Positions 1 to 8,450 are shown, numbered from the stretch's first letter. The stretch: DNA of 64,000 nt from Metabacillus crassostreae (GCF_016908395.1 NZ_JAFBDU010000001.1:620001-684000), one strand, 5' to 3'. Made by a program: numbers and translations. The notes: generated by a model not told the origin, from the letters alone.

Positions 1-128
1 CAAAAGAAAAAGAAGTTATTGTAATTTGTCAGAGTGGTATGCGTAGTCAAAAGGCTAGTAAAACGTTGAAAAAATTAGGATTCAACAATGTAACAAATGT
101 TAAGGGCGGTATGAGCGCCTGGAGATAA
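1..128 (+). CDS. Rhodanese domain protein, 3' end only
   Basis: C-terminal 41 codons of a rhodanese (sulfurtransferase) domain; the reading frame starts at base 3 and the 5' part lies outside the window. The active-site loop CQSGMRS is visible, with the cysteine that would carry the persulfide, followed by the usual ending KGGMSAW. It sits 15 bases before a second rhodanese gene and upstream of yrkF-H-I-J, so it is probably the first visible member of a persulfide handling operon. Single-domain rhodaneses move sulfane sulfur between thiols and TusA-type carriers in the cytoplasm. The family call is firm; the exact substrate is not visible. Confidence 0.85.
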   Translation, partial: KEKEVIVICQSGMRSQKASKTLKKLGFNNVTNVKGGMSAWR

Positions 129-143
129 AACGAGGATATTAAG

Positions 144-440
144 ATGAAACAATTTACGGCAAAAGAAGTAGAAAACATGTTAACTCAAGGTCAAAGTGTA
201 AACATGATTGATGTGAGAGAAGTAGAAGAGGTGGATGCAGGAAAAATCCCGGGTGCCCTTCACATTCCATTGGGTTTATTAGAATTTCGTATGAATGAAC
301 TAGATAAATCAAAAGAATATATCATGGTATGTCGTTCTGGTGCAAGAAGTGGTCGTGCTTATTAATTTCTTGAAAGTCATGGATATAATGTAATCAATAT
401 GACTGGTGGAATGCTTGATTGGGAAGGCGAAACGAACTAA
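144..440 (+). pseudogene. Rhodanese gene with in-frame stop at 363-365
   Basis: A single-domain rhodanese of about 98 codons interrupted by TAA at 363-365. The first part runs from ATG 144 to the active-site loop CRSGARSGRAY; after the stop the same frame continues FLESHGYNVINMTGG and ends at TAA 438-440, which is exactly the expected C-terminal alpha/beta tail. One base change (for example CAA to TAA) explains the break. The truncated product keeps the catalytic cysteine but loses the last helix and the GGM-W motif, so it is probably inactive. The neighbour upstream is also a rhodanese, so function may be redundant. A sequencing error is the alternative. Confidence 0.85.
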
Positions 441-458
441 TTTTTTTAATAAAAAATA

Positions 459-472
459 TACCCTATTGGGTA
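459..472. promoter_or_regulatory. Candidate CstR/CsoR-type operator upstream of yrkF
   Basis: The palindrome TACCC-TATT-GGGTA lies just before the ribosome site of yrkF. CsoR-family persulfide sensors (CstR) are known to bind ATACCC/GGGTAT-type palindromes in front of sulfur detoxification genes. The regulator gene itself is not in the window, so the assignment is inferred from motif and context. Confidence 0.5.
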
Positions 473-489
473 ACTAGGAGGAATTATGA

Positions 490-1065
490 ATGAACTTAAT
501 AAAAATAGATTTATTAGTAGATGCAAAAGGTTTAGCATGTCCTATGCCAATTGTGAGAACAAAAAAATCGATGAATGAAATAGTAGCAGGGCAAGTTCTA
601 GAGATTCAAGCAACAGATAAAGGTTCAAAGGCTGATATGCAAGCATGGGCAAAAAGCTGTGGTCATCAATATTTGGGTACAATTGAAGAAGGAGATGTTC
701 TTAAGCACTATCTGCGTAAATCTTCAAATGAAGAAAATATTGAAAGAAAACACCCTTATGTAACAAGCAACGAAGAACTTGAGAAAAAATTAGAAGCAAG
801 AGAAAACATTGTTGTATTAGATGTAAGGGAATCGGCAGAATATGCTTTTAATCATATTCCAAAAGCAATCTCTATTCCATTAGGTGAATTAGAAGAACGT
901 GTAAGTGAATTAAATAAAGATGATGAAATTTATGTAGTGTGTCGAACTGGTAGACGAAGTGATCTCGCGTCCCAAAAACTAGCTGAAAAGGATTTCACTA
1001 AAGTAAAAAATGTTGTACCTGGTATGAGTGCATGGTCAGGAATAACGTCTACATTAAATAAATAA
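490..1065 (+). CDS. yrkF: TusA-rhodanese fusion protein (YrkF-like)
   Basis: 191-residue cytoplasmic sulfur carrier/transferase. Residues 9-78 form a TusA domain with the motif GLACPMP (Cys17), and residues 90-187 a rhodanese domain with active loop CRTGRRS (Cys151). This two-domain order is that of B. subtilis YrkF. TusA domains accept persulfide and rhodanese domains transfer it, so the fusion probably relays sulfane sulfur. The ATG at 490 follows the ribosome site AGGAGG after a CstR-like palindrome, suggesting induction by persulfide or polysulfide. The gene is intact, unlike its neighbours on both sides (a rhodanese with a stop and a yrkE remnant). Confidence 0.88.
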   Translation: MNLIKIDLLVDAKGLACPMPIVRTKKSMNEIVAGQVLEIQATDKGSKADMQAWAKSCGHQYLGTIEEGDVLKHYLRKSSNEENIERKHPYVTSNEELEKKLEARENIVVLDVRESAEYAFNHIPKAISIPLGELEERVSELNKDDEIYVVCRTGRRSDLASQKLAEKDFTKVKNVVPGMSAWSGITSTLNK

Positions 1066-1101
1066 CAAATAAATCAATATTAATAACTTGGAGAACTTGA
1101 A

Positions 1102-1163
1102 ATAAGTAGAAAAGTAGCAATTATCGCAAGCAATGGTGGCTTATTTGAAGCATACAAAGTCTT
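1102..1163 (+). pseudogene. Remnant of a yrkE-like (DsrE family) gene, 5' end only
   Basis: About 20 codons reading KVAIIASNGGLFEAYKVF, which is the N-terminus expected for a YrkE/DsrE-family protein. The expected start codon is ATA instead of ATG, with a GGAG about seven bases before it. After the phenylalanine near 1163 the sequence passes straight into the promoter region of yrkH, so the rest of the gene has been deleted. B. subtilis has yrkE next to yrkF. The identification rests on a short stretch and should be confirmed by a translated search. Confidence 0.6.
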
Positions 1164-1201
1164 TTACTTTCTAAATAAAAATTATTTTTTTAAACTTAAA
1201 T

Positions 1202-1218
1202 ATACCTTAGGGGGTAAT
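1202..1218. promoter_or_regulatory. Candidate CstR-type operator overlapping the yrkH ribosome site
   Basis: ATACCTTAGGGGGTAAT resembles the palindrome before yrkF and ends in the purine-rich ribosome site of yrkH (ATG at 1224). A repressor bound here would block transcription entering the gene. Motif-based inference only. Confidence 0.4.
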
Positions 1219-1223
1219 TGAAA

Positions 1224-2352
1224 ATGGCAGTGAAAGCAATGAATTCTAAAGAAGTAACAAAAAAGATTTTTAACAAAGAAGGATTATTTATTTTAGATGT
1301 TCGTAATGAAGGTGATTTTCAAGATTGGAAAATAGAAGGAGAAAATTTTGATTATCTAAACATCCCGTATTTTGAATTACTAGATGGTGTTGAAGAAATT
1401 TTAGAAAAGCTTCCTTCTGAAAAAGAAGTATTAGTGGTGTGTGCAAAAGAAGGCTCTTCTATCATGGTTGCAGAAATGCTTTCAGAACAAGCTGTAGGTG
1501 TTTCTTATTTAGAAGGCGGTATGAAGGCTTGGAGTGAACACTTAGAGCCAGTGAAAATTGGAGATTTAAGAGATGGTGGGGAGATTTATCAGTTTGTTCG
1601 CATTGGAAAAGGTTGTTTATCATATATGGTTGTTTCAAATGGAGAAGCAGCGATTATTGATTCAACTAGAATGACTTCAACTTATCTGGACTTTGCACAA
1701 GAAATTGGCGCTACTCTTACTCAAGTATTTGATACTCATCTTCATGCTGATCATATTTCAGGTGGAAGAGTGATTGCAGCTCATACTGGTGCAACATATT
1801 GGTTACCACCAAAGGATGCAACAGAGGTGACATTCGAGTATAGTCCACTAGAAAGTGGCAATACAGTGACAATCGGAGATACAGCTATTGATATTCATGC
1901 AGTATATTCACCAGGTCATACAATTGGCTCAACTTCATTTGTTGTTGATTCATCATACTTGTTATCAGGAGATATTCTCTTTATTGATTCTATTGGAAGA
2001 CCAGATTTAGCAGGAATGGCAGAGGATTGGGTAGCAGATTTTGAGAGAAAGTTTATATTTACGCTATCGTGAACTTTCAGAAGATCTAATTGTTTTACCC
2101 GCACATTTCATGATTATTGACGAGTTAAATAAAGATGGTAGTGTAGCAGAAAAATTAGGAACTTTGTTTGCAAAAAATCATGGTTTAAACATTGAAGATG
2201 AGAGTGAATTTAGAAAACTAGTTACAGAAAATTTACCACCACAACCAAATGCATATGAAGAAATTCGTGAAACAAATATGGGGAAAATCACTCCAGATGA
2301 AGAAAAACAACGTGAAATGGAAATTGGACCTAACCGTTGTGCGGTTCGTTAA
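1224..2352 (+). pseudogene. yrkH: Rhodanese-MBL persulfide dioxygenase-like gene (YrkH), frameshifted near 2037
   Basis: An N-terminal rhodanese domain (about residues 1-110, active loop CAKEGSS) is followed by a metallo-beta-lactamase fold domain. The metal ligands THLHADH, SPGH and LSGD are all visible. Members related to CstB/ETHE1 oxidise persulfides. Near base 2037 a run of four T replaces the three T needed to read [12 protein letters not shown]. The frame therefore shifts: the first reading frame stops at 2072 and the correct C-terminus continues in the next frame to 2352. ATG 1224 is preferred over TTG 1218 because of spacing from GGGGG. One extra base in a T run could be a read error; if real, the protein loses about 95 C-terminal residues. 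Confidence 0.85.
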
Positions 2353-2382
2353 TCAATATATAAATTTTTAGGAGGTTATTAA

Positions 2383-2616
2383 ATGGAAGCAACAAAAGTA
2401 TTAGACGCAAAAGGATTAGCATGCCCAATGCCAATCGTAAGAACAAAAAAGGCAATGAATGATTTAGCCTCAGGTGAGATTCTAGAGATCCATGCAACTG
2501 ATAAAGGAGCTAAAAATGATCTAGCTGCTTGGGCAAAATCTGGTGGTCATGAATTAATAAATCATGAAGAAACTGGTGGTGTACTAAAGTCTTGGATAAA
2601 AAAGGCTGAAAAATAA
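2383..2616 (+). CDS. yrkI: TusA family sulfur carrier (YrkI-like)
   Basis: 77-residue single TusA domain with GLACPMP (Cys14), nearly identical in sequence to the N-terminal domain of the upstream TusA-rhodanese protein, pointing to an old duplication. It probably accepts persulfide sulfur and passes it to the rhodanese or MBL partners in the cytoplasm. It begins 30 bases after yrkH with a strong AGGAGG ribosome site and is followed by a terminator-like hairpin before yrkJ. Gene order matches B. subtilis yrkH-yrkI-yrkJ. Confidence 0.9.
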   Translation: MEATKVLDAKGLACPMPIVRTKKAMNDLASGEILEIHATDKGAKNDLAAWAKSGGHELINHEETGGVLKSWIKKAEK

Positions 2617-2642
2617 AGGGAACCGACTTTAGGTTCCCTTTT
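2616..2642 (+). terminator. Hairpin between yrkI and yrkJ
   Basis: AAGGGAACC and GGTTCCCTT flank a 7-base loop and are followed by TT only. The short T tail suggests partial termination or mRNA processing, reducing yrkJ expression relative to yrkI. Confidence 0.75.
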
Positions 2643-2662
2643 CTAATAGGGGGGTAAAAGAC

Positions 2663-3439
2663 ATGGAAATAGGTTTTATTATTACAATCTTCCTAATCGG
2701 ATTTATAGGTTCGTATATTTCAGGTATGTTAGGAATTGGCGGATCTATTATTAAATATCCAATGTTATTGTATATTCCACCTTTATTTGGGGTAGCAGCA
2801 TTCAGTGCTCATGAAGTGTCAGGTATTAGTGCTATCCAGGTATTTTTTGCGACAATCGGTGGTGTTTGGGCATATCGAAAAGGTGGATATTTAAATAAAA
2901 CACTTATTACTTATATGGGAGCAAGTATATTAATCGGTAGCTTTATTGGTGGTTATGGTTCTAAATTAATGTCTGAAGGAGGCATTAATCTTACTTATGG
3001 AGTGTTAGCTTTAATTGCTGCAATGATGATGTTTATTCCTAAAAAGGGAATTGATGATATTCCACTAGATCAAGTGAAATTTAACAAGTGGCTCGCAGCT
3101 ATTTTAGCACTAATTGTTGGGGGAGGTGCAGGAATTGTAGGTGCAGCAGGAGCTTTTTTACTAGTACCAATCATGTTAGTTGTATTAAAAATTCCAACTC
3201 GTATGACGATTGCTTCATCTTTAGCTATCACTTTTATCTCTTCAATTGGAGCAACTATAGGAAAAGTCACGACTGGGCAAGTAGATTATGCTCCAGCAGC
3301 AATTATGGTTATTGCGAGTTTAATTGCATCACCACTAGGAGCAATGGCAGGGAAAAAGTTAAATACTAAGATTCTGCAGGTTATACTAGCATTATTAATA
3401 TTTGGAACAGCAATAAAAATTTGGCTTGATATCATTTGA
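2663..3439 (+). CDS. yrkJ: TauE/SafE-type sulfite/sulfur anion exporter (YrkJ-like)
   Basis: 258-residue polytopic membrane protein with about eight hydrophobic segments in two halves, and glycine-rich motifs [13 protein letters not shown] and [14 protein letters not shown] typical of TauE/SafE permeases. In cst-type loci such permeases are thought to export sulfite, thiosulfate or organosulfonates produced by persulfide oxidation. It follows yrkI after a hairpin and has its own ribosome site (GGGGGG about 9 bases before ATG). A strong terminator at 3562 closes the operon. Length and topology are normal, so the gene appears intact. Confidence 0.88.
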   Translation: MEIGFIITIFLIGFIGSYISGMLGIGGSIIKYPMLLYIPPLFGVAAFSAHEVSGISAIQVFFATIGGVWAYRKGGYLNKTLITYMGASILIGSFIGGYGSKLMSEGGINLTYGVLALIAAMMMFIPKKGIDDIPLDQVKFNKWLAAILALIVGGGAGIVGAAGAFLLVPIMLVVLKIPTRMTIASSLAITFISSIGATIGKVTTGQVDYAPAAIMVIASLIASPLGAMAGKKLNTKILQVILALLIFGTAIKIWLDII

Positions 3440-3879
3440 GAAATAATACCCATGAAATTACTGATTACGTTTATTTGTGGTTATAGTAGACATCTCTCTA
3501 TTATTCTTAAAGATTGAACTTCGTTTGAAATATCAATTAAAACAACTAAATAAATGTATTTAAAACGTCTCGAATCCTTTATATTAATAAGGGTTCGAGA
3601 CGTTTTTTAGCTGGGAAACTAAAAGATAAAAGTTATTAACACATCTTTAGGGATGAAACCTAAGACTCTAAACATCTTTCTTTCTTCAGTAAAGAGCCTT
3701 GATTGAGAGTGACTAATAGTTACGTAGTATACTGATTTTATGCAGCAATGATTTACATAAATGTGGAAAAATATGAACAATAATTCGTTATGTTTTGGTA
3801 TGATTTTAGTATGAAGATTTGTGATAAGTGAAGTTATTCAAATAAAATAACGGTGCAGTTTAGTTGAGGAGATGATTCT
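3440..3879. other. Intergenic region after the yrk operon
   Basis: Apart from the terminator at 3562-3608 I see no gene, RNA or repeat here. The last 60 bases hold the ribosome site for the small membrane protein gene at 3880. Confidence 0.6.
3562..3608 (+). terminator. Terminator of the yrk operon
   Basis: A 13-bp stem (AAAACGTCTCGAA with TTCGAGACGTTTT) with an inner CCTT/AAGG pairing, followed by a T run. Strong intrinsic terminator that may work in both directions. Confidence 0.9.
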
Positions 3880-4086
3880 TTGGTTAGTTTATTAGAAAAC
3901 GTATTCCAAATATCGGCAATAATACTACTCCTATGTTCATACTTTTATTACAAACACTTTAAAAAAATGAAGAAGGAAAGAAAACTAACCTTACTTGAAC
4001 GTATAGTCTATATATCAAGCCAAGTAGCAATTTATCTTTGTGCAGGTAGTTATGTACTCTTGTTTTTGGATAGGAATTTTGGTTAG
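3880..4086 (+). CDS. Small two-helix membrane protein, unknown
   Basis: 68 residues starting at TTG after a GAGGAGA ribosome site. Two hydrophobic segments (about residues 8-25 and 46-62) flank a lysine-rich loop KHFKKMKKERK, so both ends probably face outward or both inward. I do not recognise the family. It stands alone: the yrk terminator is upstream and an intergenic repeat follows at once. The length and the plausible ribosome site argue for a real gene, but no homology is visible. Confidence 0.5.
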   Translation: MVSLLENVFQISAIILLLCSYFYYKHFKKMKKERKLTLLERIVYISSQVAIYLCAGSYVLLFLDRNFG

Positions 4087-4089
4087 AAA

Positions 4090-4187
4090 TTATTCAACAA
4101 ACGATTGCTATGTTTTAACAAGACAGTGCTTGTCTTATTGCGCTAACGTTAACGGAGTAGAATCTTGAACAAGAATTGTTGGAATAA
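4090..4187. repeat. Intergenic repeat, copy A (TTATTCAACA ends)
   Basis: About 98 bp beginning TTATTCAACAAA and ending TTGTTGGAATAA, with CGCTAACG inside. It resembles the element at 13795-13900, which has the same left end, CACTAACG/GCTAACG in the middle and TGTTGAATAA at the right end. The inverted ends suggest a hairpin-forming or miniature mobile element. Confidence 0.55.
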
Positions 4188-4307
4188 ATGGTACATATAC
4201 TAACGAAATTTGAGATTCAACAATATTATTCAATATTTATTTTCATTATCGGTTTTGCTTTTCTCTACTTACTTATTCGCAAAGATGTAGATAGGAGAAG
4301 AAGATGA
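4188..4307 (+). CDS. Possible 39-aa single-pass membrane peptide
   Basis: Open frame from ATG 4188 to TGA 4305-4307 encoding a peptide with one hydrophobic segment followed by RKDVDRRRR. An ATG at 4304 overlaps its stop (ATGA) and opens a second short frame starting MTKKGFWNF; that frame is closed early, but a neighbouring frame continues with a hydrophobic stretch FSLLFVFTIFLIVMIER. This could be a pair of translationally coupled small membrane proteins, the second frameshifted, or chance. No clear ribosome site, low confidence. Confidence 0.25.
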   Translation: MVHILTKFEIQQYYSIFIFIIGFAFLYLLIRKDVDRRRR

Positions 4308-4514
4308 CGAAAAAAGGTTTTTGGAATTTTTTGGATGATTTTCCCTACTATTTGTATTTACAATATTTCTTATAGTTATGATTGAAAGGTAAACCTATCT
4401 TAAGAACAATGATATCACTTTAAAGCAGAATTACGTGTAATAATGGGTTGTTAAGCAAAATACCTTAAAATAGGAATCTATAGGTTTTTGTATCACAATT
4501 AGGGGGCGAAAAAT

Positions 4515-5042
4515 TTGCGGAATCAACAATGGAGCAAGATAAAGAAAAAGTTAGACAATTTTAAATGTGATTCTCTAAAAGAAAGAGTACAGTTCACAGT
4601 AACCAATTACAGAAGGGCTCACGATCAATTGGGAAGAGCTTTTATTACTGTTGATAAAAAGGAAGTCCTCAATATGTGTACAATTACATCAGAGACGACT
4701 TTAAACCGAAGAATATATGAAATCAAAAGTGAGAAACAAATTCCTTATACTGATTACAGCCAAGAACCAAGTATCTGGGAAGAAGCACATGAATGGGTAT
4801 TAGAGGAAGGTATTTTTGCTCAGTATGACTTTTATGATGCTGTCGAGGAATATTTTCACCAGCCTATTGAAAATTCATTAAAATCAAATAACATGCTGAT
4901 TAAAATATTTGCTTTGATAGATAGGCGAATAGGGAAAAGGACTTTAGTAAAAATGAAGGAGTCCTTTATTGATGAGAAAGAAATTGTCCAGTATTTTTAT
5001 AAATTGCGATGTAATGCTGAAGGAATAAGTACTCATAGTTAA
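4515..5042 (+). CDS. Conserved protein resembling the SF0329 family
   Basis: 175 residues from TTG 4515, preceded by AGGGGGCG. The N-terminal segment (WSKIKKKLDNF, then TNYRRAHDQLGRAFITVDKKEVLNM) resembles a family of unknown function found in Bacillus and enterobacteria (SF0329 family). The protein is soluble and charged, with no signal peptide or metal motif that I can see. It stands alone between a repeat-containing intergenic region and a phosphatase gene. Family placement is from memory of the sequence pattern and is only moderate. Confidence 0.6.
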   Translation: MRNQQWSKIKKKLDNFKCDSLKERVQFTVTNYRRAHDQLGRAFITVDKKEVLNMCTITSETTLNRRIYEIKSEKQIPYTDYSQEPSIWEEAHEWVLEEGIFAQYDFYDAVEEYFHQPIENSLKSNNMLIKIFALIDRRIGKRTLVKMKESFIDEKEIVQYFYKLRCNAEGISTHS

Positions 5043-5129
5043 ATTATAGCTCCGATTTATTTATTAAACGTTCGGAATCTTTGAATCTACTTTATTCGTC
5101 ATTATATCTTTAGTATAAATAAGATTGGA

Positions 5130-5684
5130 GTGATTTTGTTGAAGAAAATTTATATTATAAGGCATTGTGAAGCTGAAGGACAACCAGCCGAAGCACAACT
5201 TACAGATAGAGGTTTTAAACAAGCATTAGAAGTATCTGAATTTTTTTCCGAAATTAAAATCGACCGGATTATTTCAAGTCCATATAAGCGAGCTATTCAA
5301 TCTATACAACCACTTGCAGAGCAATTAAATCTCAAGATAGAGATTGATAGGAAATTAACAGAACGTGTACTAAGCAGTGAAAATCTTTCTGACTGGCTGG
5401 AAAAACTGAAAACAACATTTGAAGATATTGAACTTAAATTTGAAGGTGGAGAGTCCAGTAAAGAAGCGATGAAACGAATTGTAGAAGTTGTTGAGGAAGT
5501 TTTTAACGGTGAATTTGAAAATACAATCATTGTTACACACGGAAATCTAATGTCATTACTTTTAAAATATTATAATGGGAATTTCGGATTCGATGATTGG
5601 AAAAATCTAAGTAACCCTGACATATATCTTTTAAGAAATACTGATAATAAAGTATTTTTTGAACGGTTATGGAAACACAACTAG
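5130..5684 (+). CDS. Histidine phosphatase family protein
   Basis: 184-residue member of the phosphoglycerate mutase-like (histidine phosphatase) superfamily. The catalytic motif reads IIRHCEAEG (usual form RHGE/RHAE), with the phospho-accepting His near residue 12. The second motif SSPYKRAIQS supplies the phosphate-binding arginine, and the second catalytic His is in VTHGNLMSLLL. These enzymes remove phosphate from small metabolites or proteins; the substrate cannot be told. GTG 5130 opens the frame, but TTG 5136 or 5139 fits the GGAG ribosome site better. Monocistronic. Confidence 0.85.
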   Translation: MILLKKIYIIRHCEAEGQPAEAQLTDRGFKQALEVSEFFSEIKIDRIISSPYKRAIQSIQPLAEQLNLKIEIDRKLTERVLSSENLSDWLEKLKTTFEDIELKFEGGESSKEAMKRIVEVVEEVFNGEFENTIIVTHGNLMSLLLKYYNGNFGFDDWKNLSNPDIYLLRNTDNKVFFERLWKHN

Positions 5685-5897
5685 TACAAATAATAAAGTA
5701 AAGGAAACGAAACGAGTCTTTAAAAAGACAGTCACCATTTACGAATGTAATAGGACAATCCAACACTTAAATAGCAGACAAGAAGAAAGCATACAAATTT
5801 ACTTTTTCAAAGTTTTAAATCTCAGAGTACAAGTTGAAATCATCTTATTTTACAGTTTAAGTTTTTGAAAGATTGTCCTTTACAAATATACACTTTA

Positions 5898-6206
5898 TTA
5901 AGGAGATACAATTATATTTTTAAGTTGTTGAATTAAGTATTCTTTTTTTACTTTATCATCTGACTGAAATTCTTGTGGGTAACATTCAGGCTGGAAAATC
6001 TCAGCACCGTCTTCAACCCATTTATTTCTATAGATAGTATGAGTTTCTTCTCTTAACATAAATACTCCATCACTTATCTCTACGTCATCATCTACTCCAA
6101 ATTGAAATTGGCAGCAGGGGCAGATTTCATATGAAGCTTCGTTATATTTATTGTAGGCGGGTTCATCTAATTTATCAAATCCACATACAGGACAAACATA
6201 GTGCAT
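5898..6206 (-). CDS. Cysteine-rich CPCC protein
   Basis: 102 residues. The N-terminus reads MHYVCPVCGFDKLDEPAY and then ICPCCQFQFGVDD: two CxxC pairs, the second being the CPCC that names the Cys_rich_CPCC family, likely binding one zinc ion. The tail has the family's WVEDGAEIF-like segment. The start at 6206 is chosen because AGGTGAAATTG precedes it at good spacing; a longer frame extends to 6269 but lacks a ribosome site. Function unknown; such proteins are often found next to toxin-immunity genes, but here none is adjacent. Confidence 0.8.
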   Translation of the reverse strand: MHYVCPVCGFDKLDEPAYNKYNEASYEICPCCQFQFGVDDDVEISDGVFMLREETHTIYRNKWVEDGAEIFQPECYPQEFQSDDKVKKEYLIQQLKNIIVSP

Positions 6207-6333
6207 CAATTTCACCTCATTTTTACTGTCTTTGAAAATATCTATAGGAGTGCTTGGGTTACATATCATTCTCTTGCAATCAAGCCTAAGTGTTATATAT
6301 CAATCTATTACTTCAATTTCAGTAGACGAAAAA

Positions 6334-6367
6334 CAGAAATGAACCTTTTATTATAGGTCCATTTCTG
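6334..6367 (-). terminator. Terminator at the 3' end of the small membrane protein gene
   Basis: Reading the minus strand, CAGAAATGGACC pairs with GGTTCATTTCTG and is followed by TTTTTCG. The stem overlaps the last codons of the minus-strand gene. Confidence 0.85.
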
Positions 6368-6557
6368 ATCTGATCTTCTCGATTCTTTGTACACCTATGT
6401 TTAATATCATCGCAATCATACTCCAAATAAGAAGCATTGTAGAAATGATTAAAATTGTCCAGTGGATGAATGGAGATAGACTGGCAGTTGTTACGATCGT
6501 TCGCAAACTAAGACCTAGAAGAAATAGTGCTAGTATGAATGGTAAGTTCTTAATCAA
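6351..6557 (-). CDS. Small membrane protein, unknown
   Basis: 68 residues with two long hydrophobic segments (about 4-24 and 30-54) and a charged C-terminus ending EKIRSEMDL. It starts at TTG 6557; GAGTG lies about six bases upstream, a weak ribosome site. The good terminator overlapping its 3' end supports transcription of this strand. No family recognised. Confidence 0.5.
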   Translation of the reverse strand: MIKNLPFILALFLLGLSLRTIVTTASLSPFIHWTILIISTMLLIWSMIAMILNIGVQRIEKIRSEMDL

Positions 6558-6770
6558 TAGTTACACTCTATATATTTTTTTGTTAAATTATAACATATTA
6601 AATTGATTATTTTATAGCTTTATTTAAATTTGTTTTTTGTTCATAACTTAAGACTTCTTTTCTTTTTTATATAAAAAAGTAATTTATCAAATTTGCATAA
6701 TTAAAGTAAGGAATCATTATTTAATAACTTCTCCATTAGATGCATAGAACCTTCCCTTTGTTTTAAATAA

Positions 6771-8171
6771 TCAAGGGATAATTTCAAATACAGTTCCTTG
6801 ATTCAAGTCTGTTACATTCATCGAGTCATATACCCCTAAATAAAGATTTGTTTGAGCAAGGTTTGTTCCTAAACCTACATAATAAGCTGGTTGTGATCCA
6901 AAACCATAAGAAGGTTCAATCACACCGAAATCATTAAGCTTTCCATCAAACCTGTTTCTGGTATAAGCTAAACCGCCCTTTGGAGATTCTGATTGTTTAT
7001 TCCGAGCCATATCGGAAAACACAATGCTTCCTGTTAAATCTGGTATTTTGTTACTCATATATGGTTGGACTCCGGTAAGTGCAGTGCCTTCAAATTTATT
7101 AGGTCTAGAATCTTGATGAAAATAACTCGTTAAAGGAGGAAGACGATTCACAGAATCTTGTATGGCTTCCTTGTAATAAGCAATCGACTTTTTATACAGA
7201 GAAGAATTTTCTGAGCAGTCCTCCAAAATCGAGGTTGGAAAAGCTCCTTCCCATCCTCTCCAACCGAAGTTAATCAAGCCCTTAAGCTCTGAGTTCGTTG
7301 AATAAGACTGAACCAGTTGAGTAACAGGGATTCGCTGATACTGCACATATGAAAAGATAGATTCTACTAAATCTTGACCGACATTTCCTACATACTTAAT
7401 ATACTGATTACCATACCTTTGATATGAAATACCAGGGTTATTACGAACTCCTTTGGCGACCACCGTTAATGCTTCCTGAATAGAAACTGGAAGTTCATTA
7501 AAACGAGTGACAGCGGCTAAATCATCGGGAAAACTTTTAGTCACGTCAATTTCAATAATCTTTCCGGGTATTTCCATATTATCCTGACTTAGATTAAAAG
7601 GGTCATAGCCTGATCCACCATCTCCAGTAGTTAAAACAAGATTACCTGTTTCAGGTGAGAAGTTTAAGCTATTAAAACCATTATGATTAAAAAATGGCCT
7701 TTTAAGATTAAGTAAAGTTCTGCGTTTTTTCGGTTGTCCGTTTGTTTGTAGTATCCACTCTTCCACAGTATCAATATGATCGTATTGATTATTTCTATCT
7801 TCCCATTTCAAGTTTAAGGTACTTGGGTCACACGGATCAGGAGTAAAAGAATTAGGGAGAGCACCTGGACCTTGAGTACCAGCGACTGAAAAATGAAGAT
7901 AAAAAACACCATTATAATAAAATTGAGGATGAAACGCTAGTCCTAGTAAGCCTCGTTCATCATATCCGCCAGAAGCACCCAATTTTATAATTCGTGAACG
8001 AATATCTAACAATGTTCGAACTTCACCATTTCTTAAGAAAAAGACCTCTCCTACCTGAGTAGCAATAAACAACCTTTCCACTGTATCTCCAGGAAGAAAC
8101 GCTGTTTTCAACACAGTGGGTAAATTGATGTTCTTCACAAGTGGGCGTAAACGAACATTTACATTTTTCAC
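6771..8171 (-). CDS. Glucose/sorbosone dehydrogenase-like beta-propeller protein
   Basis: 466 residues of the PQQ-dependent sugar dehydrogenase-like (GSDH) fold. Recognisable propeller motifs are ERGLLGLAFHPQF, TGDGGSGYDP, NPGISYQRYGNQY, FGWRGWEGAFPT and a late KGGLAYTRNRFDG. Family members oxidise sugars at a PQQ/calcium site, or act as lectin-like or hedgehog-interacting relatives. No signal peptide or membrane anchor is visible, which is unusual because most relatives are exported; no PQQ genes are near. Start GTG 8171 follows AAAGGAGTG. It may therefore be a non-enzymatic or coat-associated propeller; the family call is firm but the activity is not. Confidence 0.8.
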   Translation of the reverse strand: MKNVNVRLRPLVKNINLPTVLKTAFLPGDTVERLFIATQVGEVFFLRNGEVRTLLDIRSRIIKLGASGGYDERGLLGLAFHPQFYYNGVFYLHFSVAGTQGPGALPNSFTPDPCDPSTLNLKWEDRNNQYDHIDTVEEWILQTNGQPKKRRTLLNLKRPFFNHNGFNSLNFSPETGNLVLTTGDGGSGYDPFNLSQDNMEIPGKIIEIDVTKSFPDDLAAVTRFNELPVSIQEALTVVAKGVRNNPGISYQRYGNQYIKYVGNVGQDLVESIFSYVQYQRIPVTQLVQSYSTNSELKGLINFGWRGWEGAFPTSILEDCSENSSLYKKSIAYYKEAIQDSVNRLPPLTSYFHQDSRPNKFEGTALTGVQPYMSNKIPDLTGSIVFSDMARNKQSESPKGGLAYTRNRFDGKLNDFGVIEPSYGFGSQPAYYVGLGTNLAQTNLYLGVYDSMNVTDLNQGTVFEIIP

Positions 8172-8450
8172 CTTTTCTCACACTCCTTTAATGGGTTTCT
8201 TTTTTACTAAGTAAGATATGATGGGTCCTATTTTATTTAGTACTTGAAAGGAGAAACACCGCGGAAAGAGGGATAAAATATATTAAAAATATCACATAAA
8301 CTGAAGGTTCAGCATTTCTATCCCTCAGCAGAAGGAAATAAATGTTAAACTTACTGTAGAGCAAGATCTTTCAAGAATAATTAAAATCCTAAAAACAATA
8401 AAAACGTAATGATTAATAAAAGTAATGAAATAAAATAAGGGAACTTCAAA
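8172..8450. other. Intergenic region
   Basis: No gene seen. Near 8334 the stretch GGAAATAAATGTTAAACT resembles the 24-bp motif repeated at 9543 and 11975. Confidence 0.4.

Noticed and set aside
3088-3369. 93-codon frame within yrkJ
   Set aside because: Shadow of the TauE/SafE gene in another frame.
5659-5868. 69-codon frame at the end of the histidine phosphatase gene
   Set aside because: Overlaps the phosphatase in another frame and shows no coding signals.
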